Assembly: GCA_963931865.1 (NCBI GenBank)
Contig: OZ007507.1
Coordinates: forward strand, 17,226,086 to 17,290,085
Length of the DNA: 64,000 nucleotides
Source: Axinella damicornis
Taxonomy: Eukaryota > Porifera > Demospongiae > Axinellida > Axinellidae
Reading direction: 5' to 3'
The notes under the pieces were generated by a model that was not told the DNA's origin, ran no database searches, and was given only the letters and a program-made list of their open reading frames with translations. The first letter of the stretch is position 1. Each line of letters opens with the position of its first letter. Shown here in pieces: positions 1 to 12,100 of this stretch. The position numbers and the translations under genes are program-made.

Positions 1-1238
1 TGTGTGCATGTGTACATGTACATGTAGCTGCATTTTAAATCATGCTCAAAATTGTACTACCAATTAGCAGATTTACAGTGTAGACATGACATGCAGGTGA
101 CACAACGTGGCATAAAATTCCATGATCTACGAGATATACACTGCAACAGTTCTTCCTAGATCGTGGCATCCCTACTTTGCATCACCCTTGTAGATGCTGT
201 ACATACATTGCAAATCATCACCTGCTTGGGAACAAGCAGCTAGGTAATAGACCAGCCTCCCTCCCAGGCCCTCGTGTTAACTGCACCACCAGCTAGCATG
301 TGAGCATGAAGCCACAGCTAAAAGGGCCTCGAAAATCACTTAGTCTGGTGGACCCCACTAGGAGCTGCTGTGGCTGTTTATCACCTAAGCATTATTCAAA
401 TAACACCACCCTGGCTTGATCAAAGTAATAACTGTCAGAATATTGGGATTTTAAGAGGCATTCACTGCCAATTGCATTTCACATTTACTGTCATGGGGGG
501 GGGGACACCAACTGTCATCAGTGTCAAAAGCAGGATCTTCAAAGAGAATGAAATGAAGCATGAGACAAAAAGAGAGACCCTACATGTAGGTCACAAGGTT
601 CCAGATTCTACTGTAATGGTCAAGTATTATGAATTGTGCATATCGTATTGTGTATCACAATATCAATATAATTATTGTGGCAGCACTACATGTAGTACTG
701 TGCATGTATAACACTATTCATCAGGGCACATGCCTAGCGCCTGCAGGGTCTCTTCTACTCACATCAATCAATCATTCACACTGAATGAAATTCCTTGCCT
801 ATGCTGAAGGGTAGTTATCTGCCAAGACGCTTCCTCGTGGGGTTGGTTTGGGAATGGGAACCACAAGGGGTGGTCACTCCAATAAGCACCGTACTAAGAT
901 CTGTGACCAGGGATTGTGACCCAGTGTACGGCGGATGCAGGTGTGGCAAGGGTGTGGCTTACCGAATTACTCTGTTTACTACCAAAAGTCATGCAGTCAC
1001 GGTGGATTCTTGCAATGGTCACCGGCAGTTTCAGCAGTGTCGTCACGTGGTCACAGGCTGTGACCCCAGTCATAGAGTATGGTGCATATTGGAGTGACCA
1101 CCCCGTGCTATGCCTCAGTCCGATCATGTTCTTCAGTTGACCTGGACAAGCATCTGCACTGAAGTGTGTCCCACTGGACAGGCATCTACAGAGAGTACAG
1201 ACTAGATTTGTTCATAATTCCCTCATATCAGACAAAAC
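1..1238. other. Region without a supportable gene
   Basis: No stretch here combines a long open frame with splice signals or a recognisable domain. The longest open frames (about 100 codons, for example 795-1097 plus) overlap one another on both strands and have no domain-like composition. The sequence looks intergenic or intronic. Confidence 0.5.
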
Positions 1239-1534
1239 TAGGGCCTGAACAATTAATTCAATTAGTCGACTAGTCGACTGAACTAAGGTTGTTGACTACA
1301 TTTCTTGCATGTCAACTAGTCGAGAGGGCAAACCTTACCCCATAGCATGTAGAGATTCTTGTGTTTGAACAAAAATATTTCAATGTGTCAGTGATGCCAG
1401 TGAAGTGATTTGTGATGTGTACAGCTAGTGATGACATTCTGTCATTTCTCAGTTAGTGTTCAATTAGTCGACTAGTCGTGCAAACTGCAAACCAATTAGT
1501 CGACTAGGGAAATTCCCTAGTCGTTCATGCCCTA
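1239..1534. mobile_element. hAT-like MITE with TAGTCGACTAGTCG subterminal repeats
   Basis: The element starts TAGGGCCTGAAC and ends GTTCATGCCCTA, which are imperfect inverted ends. Just inside each end there are repeated AATTAGTCGACTAGTCG-type motifs (about 1255-1325 and 1470-1520). Flanks are gacaaaac (1231-1238) and aacaaaac (1535-1542), a 7 of 8 match. An 8-bp target duplication and short ends are typical of hAT elements. There is no coding capacity, so it is a non-autonomous copy. Confidence 0.6.
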
Positions 1535-2597
1535 AACAAAACCACAGACCCATGAGACCATAGTAGCATATGTGACCAGCCCTGAACCTCTCTGCAGCTG
1601 CAAATTATAAGCTGCGACCCACTTATCTGCCTTTAATTACCTCTCACCTTTCACAGTAACGTCTCATACGACCTTTCCAGCCTGCAGAGTTCGAGATCGA
1701 GTTGATGTGATCACCAGGCTGGCCTTGTAACTTGTTAGCGCTATCAGAGAACGCGGTAGCGTTCTCTATTTAGGGATGGCTAAGGAAATTTCGAAATACC
1801 ATACTGATGCACCAGCAGGAAAACGGCCAAAGAAACTACTACCCCCAAACCAAGCATGCAGACAGAATGATACTGCCTAGCAGTTCACAAAAACACTCGC
1901 AAACGTACCTGAGAGCACGCGGGAGTCGAGTAATAAGTCGCCGTAAAATTCCGATTTCGTCATCTTCCTTTCTTTCTTTCTTTCTTCTTCTTTCTCATTG
2001 ACTAGCATAGCTGGACAACAAAAGCATTTCCTGAGCTAGTTCACTCACAGAACAACATCGCTTTCGTCGTAGTAGCTCCTTTCGGCCCTTTTGACTACAT
2101 ACTGGCAAGAAGGGCACTGCTGGCTAGCTATATACGATTCCGTGAATTGCTAGCACGAAGCCATTTTGATGCAACCAGAGGTCACGCACGTGCCAAATGC
2201 GGATGCGCAGTTCACATGCAAACGCACGTTGCATTCTTTTTTACAGCATTTTCGGGCGCTTGGTGATCAGCTGAATCCTTGTGAATCCATCATCTGGTGC
2301 CTCACTACCGCTGCGAGGAATTTCTACCAACCTGTTCTTGCCAAGATCTATTGTGACTATGCCATCATGGAGGCGTGGCTTTCTTTTCATGACGTAACTA
2401 CAGTGCGGAACATGTATATACCACCAATTATTGAATACTGTGAGTGAGGTTAGAGTTTTGGAATACTATCAGTGGAAATAGAATGAAGCATCAAAGCCTG
2501 CTCAGTGCCCAGCAGAAGGTTCACATCCATCAAGGCAATTAATAAAATCTGACATCAGGAAAGTTACGCATTCCATGCGCTCAAAAAACCTCACAAA
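1535..2597. other. Region without a supportable gene; TTTC tract
   Basis: A pyrimidine tract of TTTC repeats lies at about 1966-1996. A similar tract occurs at about 4629-4666, both followed by a GCTAGC-type sequence, so the two may be parts of one dispersed repeat. A 93-codon frame (2166-2447 plus) has no recognisable domain or splice context. Confidence 0.45.
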
Positions 2598-2856
2598 CTA
2601 GAAACAAAAAATTTTCTTGCAAAAATTACAAATCATTTAGTGATGGCCACCCCGATCGACTCCCGAAAAAGCAGACAAACAAGGAATGCCATTAACCAGC
2701 CTCAGTCCCATCCCATCCCTAAATTCTACATTTTTCAATGGGATGGGACTGAGGCTGGTTAATGGCATTCCTTGTTTGTCTGCTTTTTCGGGAGTCGACC
2801 GGGGTGGCCATCACTAAATGATTTGTAATTTTTGCAAGAAAATTTTTTGTTTCTAG
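2598..2856. mobile_element. Foldback element, arms about 119 bp
   Basis: Positions 2598-2716 and 2739-2856 are near-perfect reverse complements around a spacer of about 22 bp, starting CTAGAAAC and ending GTTTCTAG. One visible difference between the arms is ccccgatcg versus cgaccgggg near the middle. No matching flanking duplication was found. It is a hairpin MITE of unassigned superfamily. Confidence 0.75.
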
Positions 2857-3059
2857 TAGCATAATAAATTTTAAAAGATGAGCTATAATTGGAATTATGT
2901 GACGTTGGCAACTTGGCCGGCCGGATACCGAGCGGCGGCCCTGCGGGACCGTTTTGTGGGCGTGGCTGTGTTGCACTACCAGCCTAGCCCCGCCCAGCCT
3001 CAGCTTGACGGTACGGATGCAAACATAGGCACACTGCAGTTAGTTAAACTATGAGGTAC

Positions 3060-3470
3060 TACAGTTCGCATACAGGAAGGACATCTAAATTATCCGCAAC
3101 GGGGAGCAGCAGTCGAAGCGGACGTAATCGGGGAGCAGCAGTTGAAGCGGACGCAATCGGGGAGTAGCAGCCAACGTGAGTGGACGCGATTGGGAGCAGC
3201 AGCTGAAGCTGATGCTAGCGGCGAGCAGCAGATGAAGCGGGCGCAATCGGGGAGCAGCAGCTGGAAGCGGAGGCAAAGGGGGAGCAGCAGTTGAAGCAAT
3301 AGGGCCCGGGAGCAGCAGCTGAAGCGGACGCAAGCGGTGAGCAGCAGCTGAAGTGGATGCAATCGGGGAGCAGCTCTGAAGAGAGCTGTCCGGCGCCGGA
3401 TTACGCACGGTAGGCGAACGAGGGGGAAGTAGCTGAGCGAGCGAAGCGAGCTCAGCTACTTGTAGAGATT
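3060..3470. repeat. Minisatellite-bearing dispersed element, copy 1
   Basis: A variable tandem repeat of about 25-30 bp with core GGGGAGCAGCAG..GAAGCGG runs through 3098-3385, then a conserved end GAGAGCTGTCCGGCGCCGG with a downstream TAGGCGAACGAGGGGGAAG block. The same core and end occur at 47930-48190 and, inverted, at 59561-59760. The frame 3085-3408 on the minus strand is open only because the repeat unit lacks stops. It is not a gene. Confidence 0.7.
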
Positions 3471-3484
3471 ATGTATACTAATGG

Positions 3485-3778
3485 CAATGTTGTTTTAGTT
3501 ATCTAAAACTGAAATAGTTTAGTTTTTGGTTTTAATTAGGTAGAGTCGCATTGTTTAGTTTAGTTTTAGTTTTAATTACTAAATCTCAACAGGGTTAGTA
3601 AAGGCTCTTTTAGTTTTAGTAACCACCATTTTTGGGTGATTTTCATATTAGTTTAGTTGTAGTTTTAATTAACAGGCTGAGACAGTCCTCAGTTTAGTTT
3701 TAGTTTTAATTACTAAAGTGAAATATGCCATACTAAACTGCATTATAGTTTTAGTTTTAGTTAACTAAAACAACATTG
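3485..3778. mobile_element. hAT-like MITE, 8-bp target duplication
   Basis: The ends are inverted copies beginning CAATGTTGTTTTAGTTA. The interior is made of degenerate TTTAGTTTTAGTTTTAATTACTAAA blocks. The element is flanked by a perfect 8-bp duplication actaatgg (3477-3484 and 3779-3786). An 8-bp duplication with short terminal repeats points to the hAT superfamily. There is no open frame of note. Confidence 0.8.
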
Positions 3779-3786
3779 ACTAATGG

Positions 3787-5130
3787 GTGTGCATGTCCTG
3801 GTTAGTGAGAGCACTAATGTACCAATTGTAGATCCTTTCAAGTGTGTAAAGCCGATATCAAATCGTGGATGAATGTTGTTACTTGGACGAAGTGGACAAC
3901 ATGTAGCAGTTACTGTTGGCAACATCTGTTGGTTGGTGGATGACTGCTGGTCGAGCCTTTGGGAACTCACTTGCTGTCACAATCAAACTTGCTGCTACAC
4001 AACGAAGGATTATGTTGTCACAATTACGTGGGTGCATGGCATACACTACCCATCAGTCATTACTTACCATAATTATGGTTGCAGTGAATTGAAGTTGTCA
4101 ACGATCGAGGTATATGCATAACTACTACTAGATACTGATCTTGCCGGATCTACAACAAAGAAAAGTTATCACCAAGATAATCAGCCTATAAAACACAGCA
4201 GTTCGATAATAGTTACGGAAAGAGCACTTTTGCATCAAAACTCAACATGGCATAATTTTCTAACCCACGCATCACCGCATTATTAGCCAGTCGGTGTATA
4301 TACATCATGCAGTAATACACAACTAGCTCCATAGGATTCCTTCACATATAGCTACACCTCCCACTGACATCTCCTGGCCATGATCCATATGCATAATTAT
4401 GTAATCTATAATTATCACAGAGTCGGTAGACTCTGTATGTAGGGATACGACGTACACGCAATATATGCTAATACAAAAGAATCTCTCCAAATCTCAGAAA
4501 CGGTACACTTATAAGCCTTTATAACCACATACCGTTCATCTTCGAGTGTTTTCATGACCAACAAGACTCCTCGCGTCGCGAAAAACCGTCGCGAAAGTAC
4601 CGCACCAGGTACTCGCAAAACGGGCAAATTGTTTTTCTTTCTTCTTTCTTTCTTTCTTCTTCTTTCAGACGGGCTAGCTCAACGTCGCCTCAATCCCTCA
4701 TGATGGTTTTCGCACGAAACAGCAGCATTTTACACCGAGCAGTGCACCAGCCCATCGCTTTTTGGCAACCTCCAAGTCTTCACCAGGCGGCTACAGCTGC
4801 CCACTCAATAACTATGGCTTCATTTGTCACGCCATTTTCATGTTTGTACGCATGCGCACTTAAACGATCACTTAGCAACGATACGTAATCATTATTCAAG
4901 ATCGCTGAATTAGAAGTGCCTTGCGTAACTAGACTGAGGTAAATTCTCTGTGCTATATATGTTACTAGACTGTGTTCTGTGAGAGGGGTGAATGCCTATC
5001 TAAAGACTCAACAATGTGTCACTACTACTATCTGGTATAGCTAGCTATTTTACCTACAGCTCAAGGAGCACTGGCTTAGTATCCATCCAGAAAAGGGTTG
5101 GCTTTTGAGATGCTTGGGTCTGATTCTTCT
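3787..5130. other. Region without a supportable gene
   Basis: There is a TTTC/TTCT tract at about 4629-4666 and several frames of 60-80 codons without domain signatures. No splice-linked exons were recognised. Confidence 0.45.
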
Positions 5131-5235
5131 GCAGGCGCATGCATACTGGACTCTGGCATTTACACTGCCAGCAATGGCTGAAGTTCAGCCATTGCTGGCA
5201 GTGTAAATGCCAGAGTCCAGTATGCATGCGCCTGC
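5131..5235. repeat. Perfect 105-bp palindrome
   Basis: Positions 5131-5182 and 5184-5235 are exact reverse complements (52-bp arms) around the single base G at 5183. The outermost bases are GCAG and CTGC. No direct duplication of the flanks was found. A transcript would fold into a perfect 52-bp hairpin. Confidence 0.9.
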
Positions 5236-5251
5236 TGCTAAAAAAAAATAA

Positions 5252-5540
5252 CATAAACAAGTAATAGAAAACATTTAAAATGTAACAGGATGTAGGGATA
5301 CCAGAACCGCAAACAAAAAGTAAGGAAACAAGGTAGGGATGATCATACAAAACAGTGAAGTATACAATCCCCCTACATATCTTTTTTCATTATACACGTA
5401 TTATGGAAAAAGATCTCTGTAGGGGGTTGTATACTTCACTGTTTTGTGTGATCATCCCTACCTTGTTTCCTTACTTTTTGCGGTTCTGGTATCCCTACAT
5501 CCTGTTACATTTTAAATGTTTTTTATTACTTGTACATAAT
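5252..5540. mobile_element. Foldback element, arms about 130 bp
   Basis: The left arm (about 5252-5386) and right arm (about 5408-5540) are highly similar inverted copies with a spacer of about 20 bp. Arms contain AACATTTAAAATGTAACAGG on one strand. It begins only about 16 bp after the 105-bp palindrome. The open frames across it on both strands are by-products of the inverted repeat. Confidence 0.75.
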
Positions 5541-6881
5541 AGTATGCCAACGTTACCTAAAATTCGCAGAACACCCACTGAGCTTTCAACATCTCCCGAG
5601 AACAAAGCAAAAACACACTGGTATTGTGTGTTGTTGGTGAGATCAACGTACGTTGCTGTATGCATTATCAAAAATTGTATGAATGCAGTCTGACATGTAT
5701 TATTAGCTACAATGTATGATGTTACCTTCTGATTAGTGTAGGGAATGTATGTAAAGGCCCACGATTGATGAGATAACTCTGAGAAGGTATATAAAGCTAG
5801 CCTCACAGTTATAGCCACAGACATATACATGCAAGGTATGACTTGTCTACATTGGGCTTATACAGTGGGCACAGCACAGACTAACTGAAGGCCCTACACC
5901 TATAGACATTAATTCATGATTCATCATCATTCATGATAGCGTGTGTTTCACTATCACTCTATATAAACTGTACCAGATGGTATGTTTATACCTTACAACC
6001 AGTTACAACCAGTTCTTGTCTACAACCAGTTACAACCAGTTCTTGTCTACAACCAGTTACAACCAGTTCTTGTCTAGAGAAATCATAGCTATGTTGAGAA
6101 TCAGAGTTGTGCCATACTGTGCCGCCAATCTTCCAGTATGGAAAACTTCGTGTTCATTAATTCGTTGTGAACATGAATATCAGTTGGTCCCTCATTGATA
6201 TAGACTGCACCAATAATTATAGCAAACAGGTCATACAGTGTTATAACTACTATCATGCTCTACAGCATATCTGCATGCATTGCAAGCTAAAATAATTAAA
6301 AATTGACAAGATGTACAAATTTCTCTAGTCAGAGTAAATGTAGATATGCCTCAAGATCGCACATATATACATACTGGTGAGAGGTGCTTGCTATTTATAA
6401 ATAGCACTATTTTTACTATACCTGCTCAAATTGCTATGATAGCTGTGAGAACTCGCATAAGCACAATCATTTTCCAAGACTGGATGGGACAATCCCACCA
6501 ATAATTTTCAGGATGGCTCAAATGCACGCCAATGGCCTTACTCCACATAGGAAAAAACGCCACTGCTTTGCACTCTTCAATCGGCTCATCTGCAGTTTGG
6601 GGCTCAGTGCCTTCCCTCTTGTCCATTCATGGTGTGTAAAACAGGCATGCAGGAGACCATGCGCAGTGTGCATGCATGGTGGGAGGAGAAATGCATAGGT
6701 AAGACCTCGAGCTCAATGTCTCCTTGAGTCCTCTTACATAGGCCATTCTGTAATCAAAGTAGAAGTCGTAGCTACTAGCTGTGATATTGCTCTACGTACT
6801 ATCCGTGTCCCTAGAAATCAGTAGGATGGAATGGGACGGGACCGTCCCATCCTGTTTCGGAAAATAGTACTAGACCAACTG
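5541..6881. other. Region without a supportable gene
   Basis: Apart from the 27-bp tandem repeat listed separately, no exon or domain was recognised. The frames at 6426-6626 (minus) and 6513-6698 (plus) overlap and have no domain features. Confidence 0.4.
5994..6074. repeat. 27-bp tandem repeat, three perfect copies
   Basis: Three identical 27-bp units occupy 5994-6020, 6021-6047 and 6048-6074. Each unit contains two TACAACCAGT copies followed by TCTTGTC, so it is itself a short internal duplication. Confidence 0.95.
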
Positions 6882-7435
6882 GGTGACTTTCAAAAGTCAC
6901 CAAAGGGCCTAGGAATCTCATTTGAAAACTCACCAAAGGGCCTAGGAATCTCATTTATATTCCCTGAAAAGTCACCAAACGGCCGTTGGTGACTTTTCAG
7001 GGAATCTAAATGAGATTCATAGTCATTTCTTTGTTTTGACATAAATCTTTCCCTAGATAAGGTTGGCGGTTGCCTATATATAGGGAAACTTTTATGTTAG
7101 ATAGCAATCAATAGCAGGGGTACCCCTTTGGTGACTTGAGGGAGTCTAAATGGTCAATTCTTTGAGGAATTGCAGGAATATCCCTTTTGAGGCAAATGAC
7201 GTAAATCTTTCGCAAACAAGATATTCCTGCAATTCCTCAGACAATTGACCATTTAGACTCCCTCAAGTCACCAAAGGGGTACCCCTGCTATTGATTCTTA
7301 TCTAACATATATATAAAGGCTCATTTACGTCATTGGCTTCAAAGGGGATATTCCTGCAATTCATCAAACAATTGACCATGAATCTCATTCAGATTCCATC
7401 AAAGGGTACCCCTGCTATTGATTCTTACTAATGTA
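6882..7435. mobile_element. Nested inverted repeats sharing GGTGACTTTTCA / GGGTACCCC blocks
   Basis: There are at least two hairpins: arms 6948-6979 with 6986-7017, and arms about 7104-7191 with 7221-7300. A third partial copy of the second arm lies at about 7330-7430. Blocks such as AATCTCATTT, GTCACCAAAGGG and GGGTACCCCTGCTATTGATT recur in both orientations. This looks like several insertions of one palindromic MITE family into each other. Confidence 0.65.
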
Positions 7436-8726
7436 GCTAAAAGTTTCCAACCATGCAGCAGCCTTATCTAGGGAAAGAATTACGTCCTTGCCTGAAGAGG
7501 GATTTCCTGTCATTTATGACAGAATTGGTTATGAATCTCATTAAACAGATCCAGAATCACCAGTGGGGATCCCTGTTATTACCTCTCATCTCTATACAGG
7601 ACACCAGGAACTTTCCATATGGGGGAAATTATCAACCACTGAGACCAAGAGCTCCCATGCATGCCAACGACGCATTATATATTTTCTCTTCCAATAATAA
7701 AATAGCTTTGCTCCACTTACGAAACTTCCAATGTGTTTAAGTTAAAAATTATGTAATAACTACATTCTGACACACTGGTATAATCTAGCAGTGGTACATG
7801 GTACAACAGAGGAATCGGTATACAAACCAGAATCTGATAATGGTGCAGGTGACTGCAATGCAGACATACGTACAGCCTCATAGTTGTCATTGTACCATTC
7901 TTTACATTACAATGTCTACATTATATAATATATAAGGTAATGCATATGAGCAGTACAATAAAAGGCTATAGAGCCACATAGACAGTACAACTAACATCAG
8001 ACATCTGTAGTTATACCAAAGTTACTTTTTTCGGCATGTATGGGGAACTCTCAAATTCTTGAGGTGCCAGTCCATGAGAGGCCTGCACACAAACAAGGTC
8101 ATGATGAACTTTAGCTGTACAGCCAACGCTAGCTTGACTGTTAAGTCTAAATAGTACTGCCCAGGGACCATACAGCACAGTAGCTATATAGACTCCACAG
8201 GAAGAGGCAGCGCCGCCGGTCCAGCTCGTCTGGCTGTGGCCGGACAACTTTTAATTTTCCAGCCGACCTGATTATAATATCATGTGCACGTGTTGTCGCA
8301 CATAATCAATGGCTGGCCCGTGTACTCGATTGTATATGCAGACTCAGCAATATGGCATCTATATATTTCTCGTCCTAGTTCTGGGCCTACCATTGAAACT
8401 CCACACCAGCCAAGGTCTTTTTATTCCCAAAATGCATTGAGATGCTACAACAGCACTTCCTCACAAAAAAAAACCCATCCAAAAATAATTTTACGAGCTA
8501 TGCGCCTCCAGGACAGCCTTCAGCAATAGTGACTCAATAGTGACTCACTACACGAGCGCTACTCCAGACAACCTTTGAACTTAGGCGATATATAAGCCCT
8601 TGTAGTTGAACTGCCATCAAACAGTGCCCAAACAGCTGCCCATGCACTACAGCACTCAGCACCTGCGTTTACTACAAGTATAGAGTGGAAGAATACTTAC
8701 CAATGATCTAGAGCAGTATATATAAG
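7436..8726. other. Region without a supportable gene; dispersed repeat at about 8190-8285
   Basis: A block around 8190-8285 (CCGGTCCAGCT through TTTCCAGCCGACCT) recurs inverted at about 17540-17620, so it is an interspersed repeat. Possible far 3' exons of gene A could lie near 8703-8806, as noted in that entry. Confidence 0.4.
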
Positions 8727-8787
8727 CAAGAGCGCATGATGACATCATTGTTTTTTGAAAAAACAATGATGTCATCATGCGCTCTTG
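8727..8787. mobile_element. 61-bp perfect palindrome with 7-bp flanking duplication
   Basis: Arms 8727-8756 and 8758-8787 are exact reverse complements (30 bp each) around a single G at 8757. The flanks are direct copies of atataag (8720-8726 and 8788-8794), as expected from insertion of a tiny foldback element. Confidence 0.8.
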
Positions 8788-8879
8788 ATATAAGTCATCT
8801 GACTTTGCTGCCCAAGAAACAGAAGCCATCGAAGGTAGTATATACAAGCAGAATGTCGACATAATTGAATCACTTATGC

Positions 8880-8970
8880 TGTGGGAGAGGAGCAGCTACG
8901 AAGGTCGTGTGTGCTGAATGCATGAGAATGTGCTGTCTTGGTGGGAAGAATTCGGTAGTTAAAGGGTTAA
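8880..8970. mobile_element. Truncated piggyBac-like MITE
   Basis: The sequence matches one end of the elements at 14163, 14886 and 20541, with shared block GTGGGAAGAATTCGGT, and ends with TTAAAGGG followed by TTAA at 8967-8970. The other end is missing. It lies in the 3' part of gene A. Confidence 0.7.
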
Positions 8971-8990
8971 TTAAAACCTCCCTCCCGGTC

Positions 8991-9010
8991 CCGCACACAC
9001 ACACACACAC
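8991..9010. repeat. Short (CA)n microsatellite
   Basis: About nine CA dinucleotides in a row, beside the truncated TTAA element. Confidence 0.9.
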
Positions 9011-9154
9011 ACTAGCCCAATGTGAATACAACTGACACGCGGAAATACTGGATCTTGAGCCTGTACAGTCTGCCAACTAGGGAGAGTGAGCAAGGCTGTC
9101 CCGACTGTTCAAAGTTGCAATCCATATCTTATGAATGTGTCAACTGTAACTTAC

Positions 9155-12100
9155 GCTCTTCCAAGCTGGTTCAGCATGTGCATTACGTTGGCTGAAACTA
9201 CAACAGATGTGTATAGGAAGAAACATCAACAGGTGCACCGGTGATTAATAAACTTGATATTAAATTTTGACTCACCTCTTTTCATAAGGTTTTTTCTTTC
9301 TGACATCTCTTTCTACATAAACAGAACCATACTACAAATGATGTACCTGCACACACACTTGTGCTGCCAAAAGGGATTTTGTATATAACGTACTATAGTA
9401 CCAGAAGACCAATATGATCGCAATGACTATGAACACCACAGCTCCAATTCCTATACGTAAATTGAAGAAAGAGTGCCGTGAATTGTGAATGTGCAGCAAT
9501 ACTTGCACATTTCAAATTGAGCTTCCATATAATATATACCTATAGTGATGTACCACAGGTCAGAAGGTTGTGAGGATTCACAGAGACAACAACCTGCAGC
9601 TATTGAAAGAACAACAACTACCTTGTCAATCTATACATAATAATATATTTTTCCCCTACCAGGAGTGTAATAATTATTTATGTGGCATGCACAATTTTCC
9701 CCCTACCAGGAGTTTAACATGTCATCATAATTAATGGATATGTGACTAGTGTACAAATGACTAAATTGGTTGTTATCAGCTGCTAAACATTATAATTATG
9801 CACTTGTTGTATAATACATGGTTGGGTCATCAGTGGAAATAGCAAATTCAATTCATGGTAGCACATTAACTTCATGCAATGCGATGGTAACATACCTGTC
9901 CTTGCGGTATTCTGAACAGAGCCAGGACTTAGTCCATTAAAGTTGACCGCAAAAAGTGTAAAATTGTACTCAGTCTCTGCTTCCAGTCCAGAGAGAGTTG
10001 CTGTGACTAGCTGGCCAGGAGAGAAAGGCCCAGGAATGGACTGTACATAGCTGACATGGCTGGTAAAATTGACTGCAATCGAAACTACAGGTGGGATTCC
10101 CTCCATAGAAAGTTGTATCTCAATAGTGAGGGAGCAGGAGGTGGAGGAGAGGAGTGAGGTCATGGTAGGAGCACCTGGGGAGATGAATGCTGGGTATTAG
10201 AAACTGGATATACAGTGATGGATGGTGCTATTATATCACATGTCACTAAAAGTTTTGAGGTCTGACAAATTGGCCTTTTTTGGAGGCATTACGCAGAAAT
10301 CATTTTGGCCAATTAGATGTCTTGGTACCAATACCCATTCGTTTGAAACCACTCATTCTTAGTTTAAGAGTATAATGATAACCCAAGACAATTTGGCTAC
10401 CTGCAGCAGTGGAATTCCTGACATGTGTCTCTGCTAGAATTAACAATTGTGTCACACCTAGATTGTATACATAAAACAAGCACAGCAAAAGCAATAAAGT
10501 ATGACAGCAGAATACTGAGCAACCTCCTTCATGCTATAGACGGCAATTGCATGGGGACCAAAACCCTAAGAGAACTCATTGTGTTGATAGCCATTAAAAC
10601 ATTTGGAGCCCAACAATGGGAGAATAACTATGCATGAGAGACTGAGTAGTGGGTTTTCTGCGGCTATGATGCACAGAAACAGACTGAATCTCCTTCCTAG
10701 ATAGAGGGACAGAAATCAACAAGCGAATGTATAGAGAGAGCACAAGTCTTTTCTTCAGACAGCACCATGCATATGCATGCAGGACATTCGAATGTTTGTA
10801 CACAAGTAGCTTCACACATGTACATTACTGCACATGGGTTGGTAGCGACGGAAATACATCATGGACTAAAAATATTGAAATTTTGTTCATCAAATCACAG
10901 TCTGAAACAAATTTTCCGGCTATATAAAGGGTGGTCTGAGAGCCATGCCAGAAAAGAGGGCTAGCAATGTACACTTCAATCAGTGAGTTATACATAAACA
11001 GATGGTTCTACACAAATACACAATGTCATAGTTCTGCAAACCTGGTTTACTTTGAACACCAGTGATGGTTAGGTTCACAGGGTTGGTGCAAATTTCTTCC
11101 CCTCCAATATCACTATAAGCACAACACTCAACTTCACTGTTATTGTGTTGTGGGACTGCCAGTACATGTAGTGTTGATGATAGCATCCCCACTCCTGATC
11201 TTGAAGGGACACTGTATGCATCAGCTTCAGAGTCTATCGTGATTGTACGGTTGATTTTCCACTGGACGCTGCATACACTGGTTGCAACTGCTTTACACTG
11301 AAACCTTCCAAGTTCACCAGGTGCAGTTATCACTGGAGTTGGGTGCTCGATAAATCCTGAGAAGAAGTAATCAACTGTTGAAGTCAGTGCTACACATAAT
11401 TATTCAGAAAATGGAGTACTAGAGGTACGTAAACACATGATGTACATCAGTACATCCACTGCATAGCGTGAAATCATCTAATTTTCAGTACCAACTTATT
11501 ACAGTATAGATCTAAGCCTTCATCAGACTATCCAGTCAAAGTTAGCTCTCAGTCATTCAGCTAAAATTAGTTATCCCAGTACCTGCACTGATGATCAACA
11601 TTCCAGCAGAACTGCAGGTCGGTTCAAATTCTCCCCGTCCAGTATATATGGAAAAGCAACATTGGTATTCTGTTGCATTCATGGACACGCCCACTCTGTG
11701 AACAATCAATCCAGTACCATTGTAGCTATGTCCCAAAGGTAGTTGGCTCACAACATGTCGAATTTGGTTAATCAACCAATGTGGAGCTCCTCTTGTGCCG
11801 GTGAATGTGCAAGGAAAGAAAACATTGCTGCCAACAATGGTCTTGGTGTCTTGTGGCTGCTGCATAAAGGTCACACCTTGCCCTATAGCTATACAAAATG
11901 AGAAGGATTGCATTTAGCTAGCGCTGGATGATATTTCACCGAAGGAATAGTAAGCTCAGTTTGTGATAGTTATAGCAATGCTGAGGGAGAGAGAGAAATG
12001 GAACCCACAGCATCTATATATTACAGAGAGGCCTCAATCTCTCTTATCACTTTGAGAGGGGGATTTTGATACTGCAGGAATAAATAGAATGCACTAAGTG

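Noticed and set aside
3085..3408. 107-codon minus-strand frame rich in Leu, Pro and Ser
   Set aside because: It is a stop-free reading of the GGGGAGCAGCAG tandem unit, and the same happens at 47828-48145 and 59590-59877.
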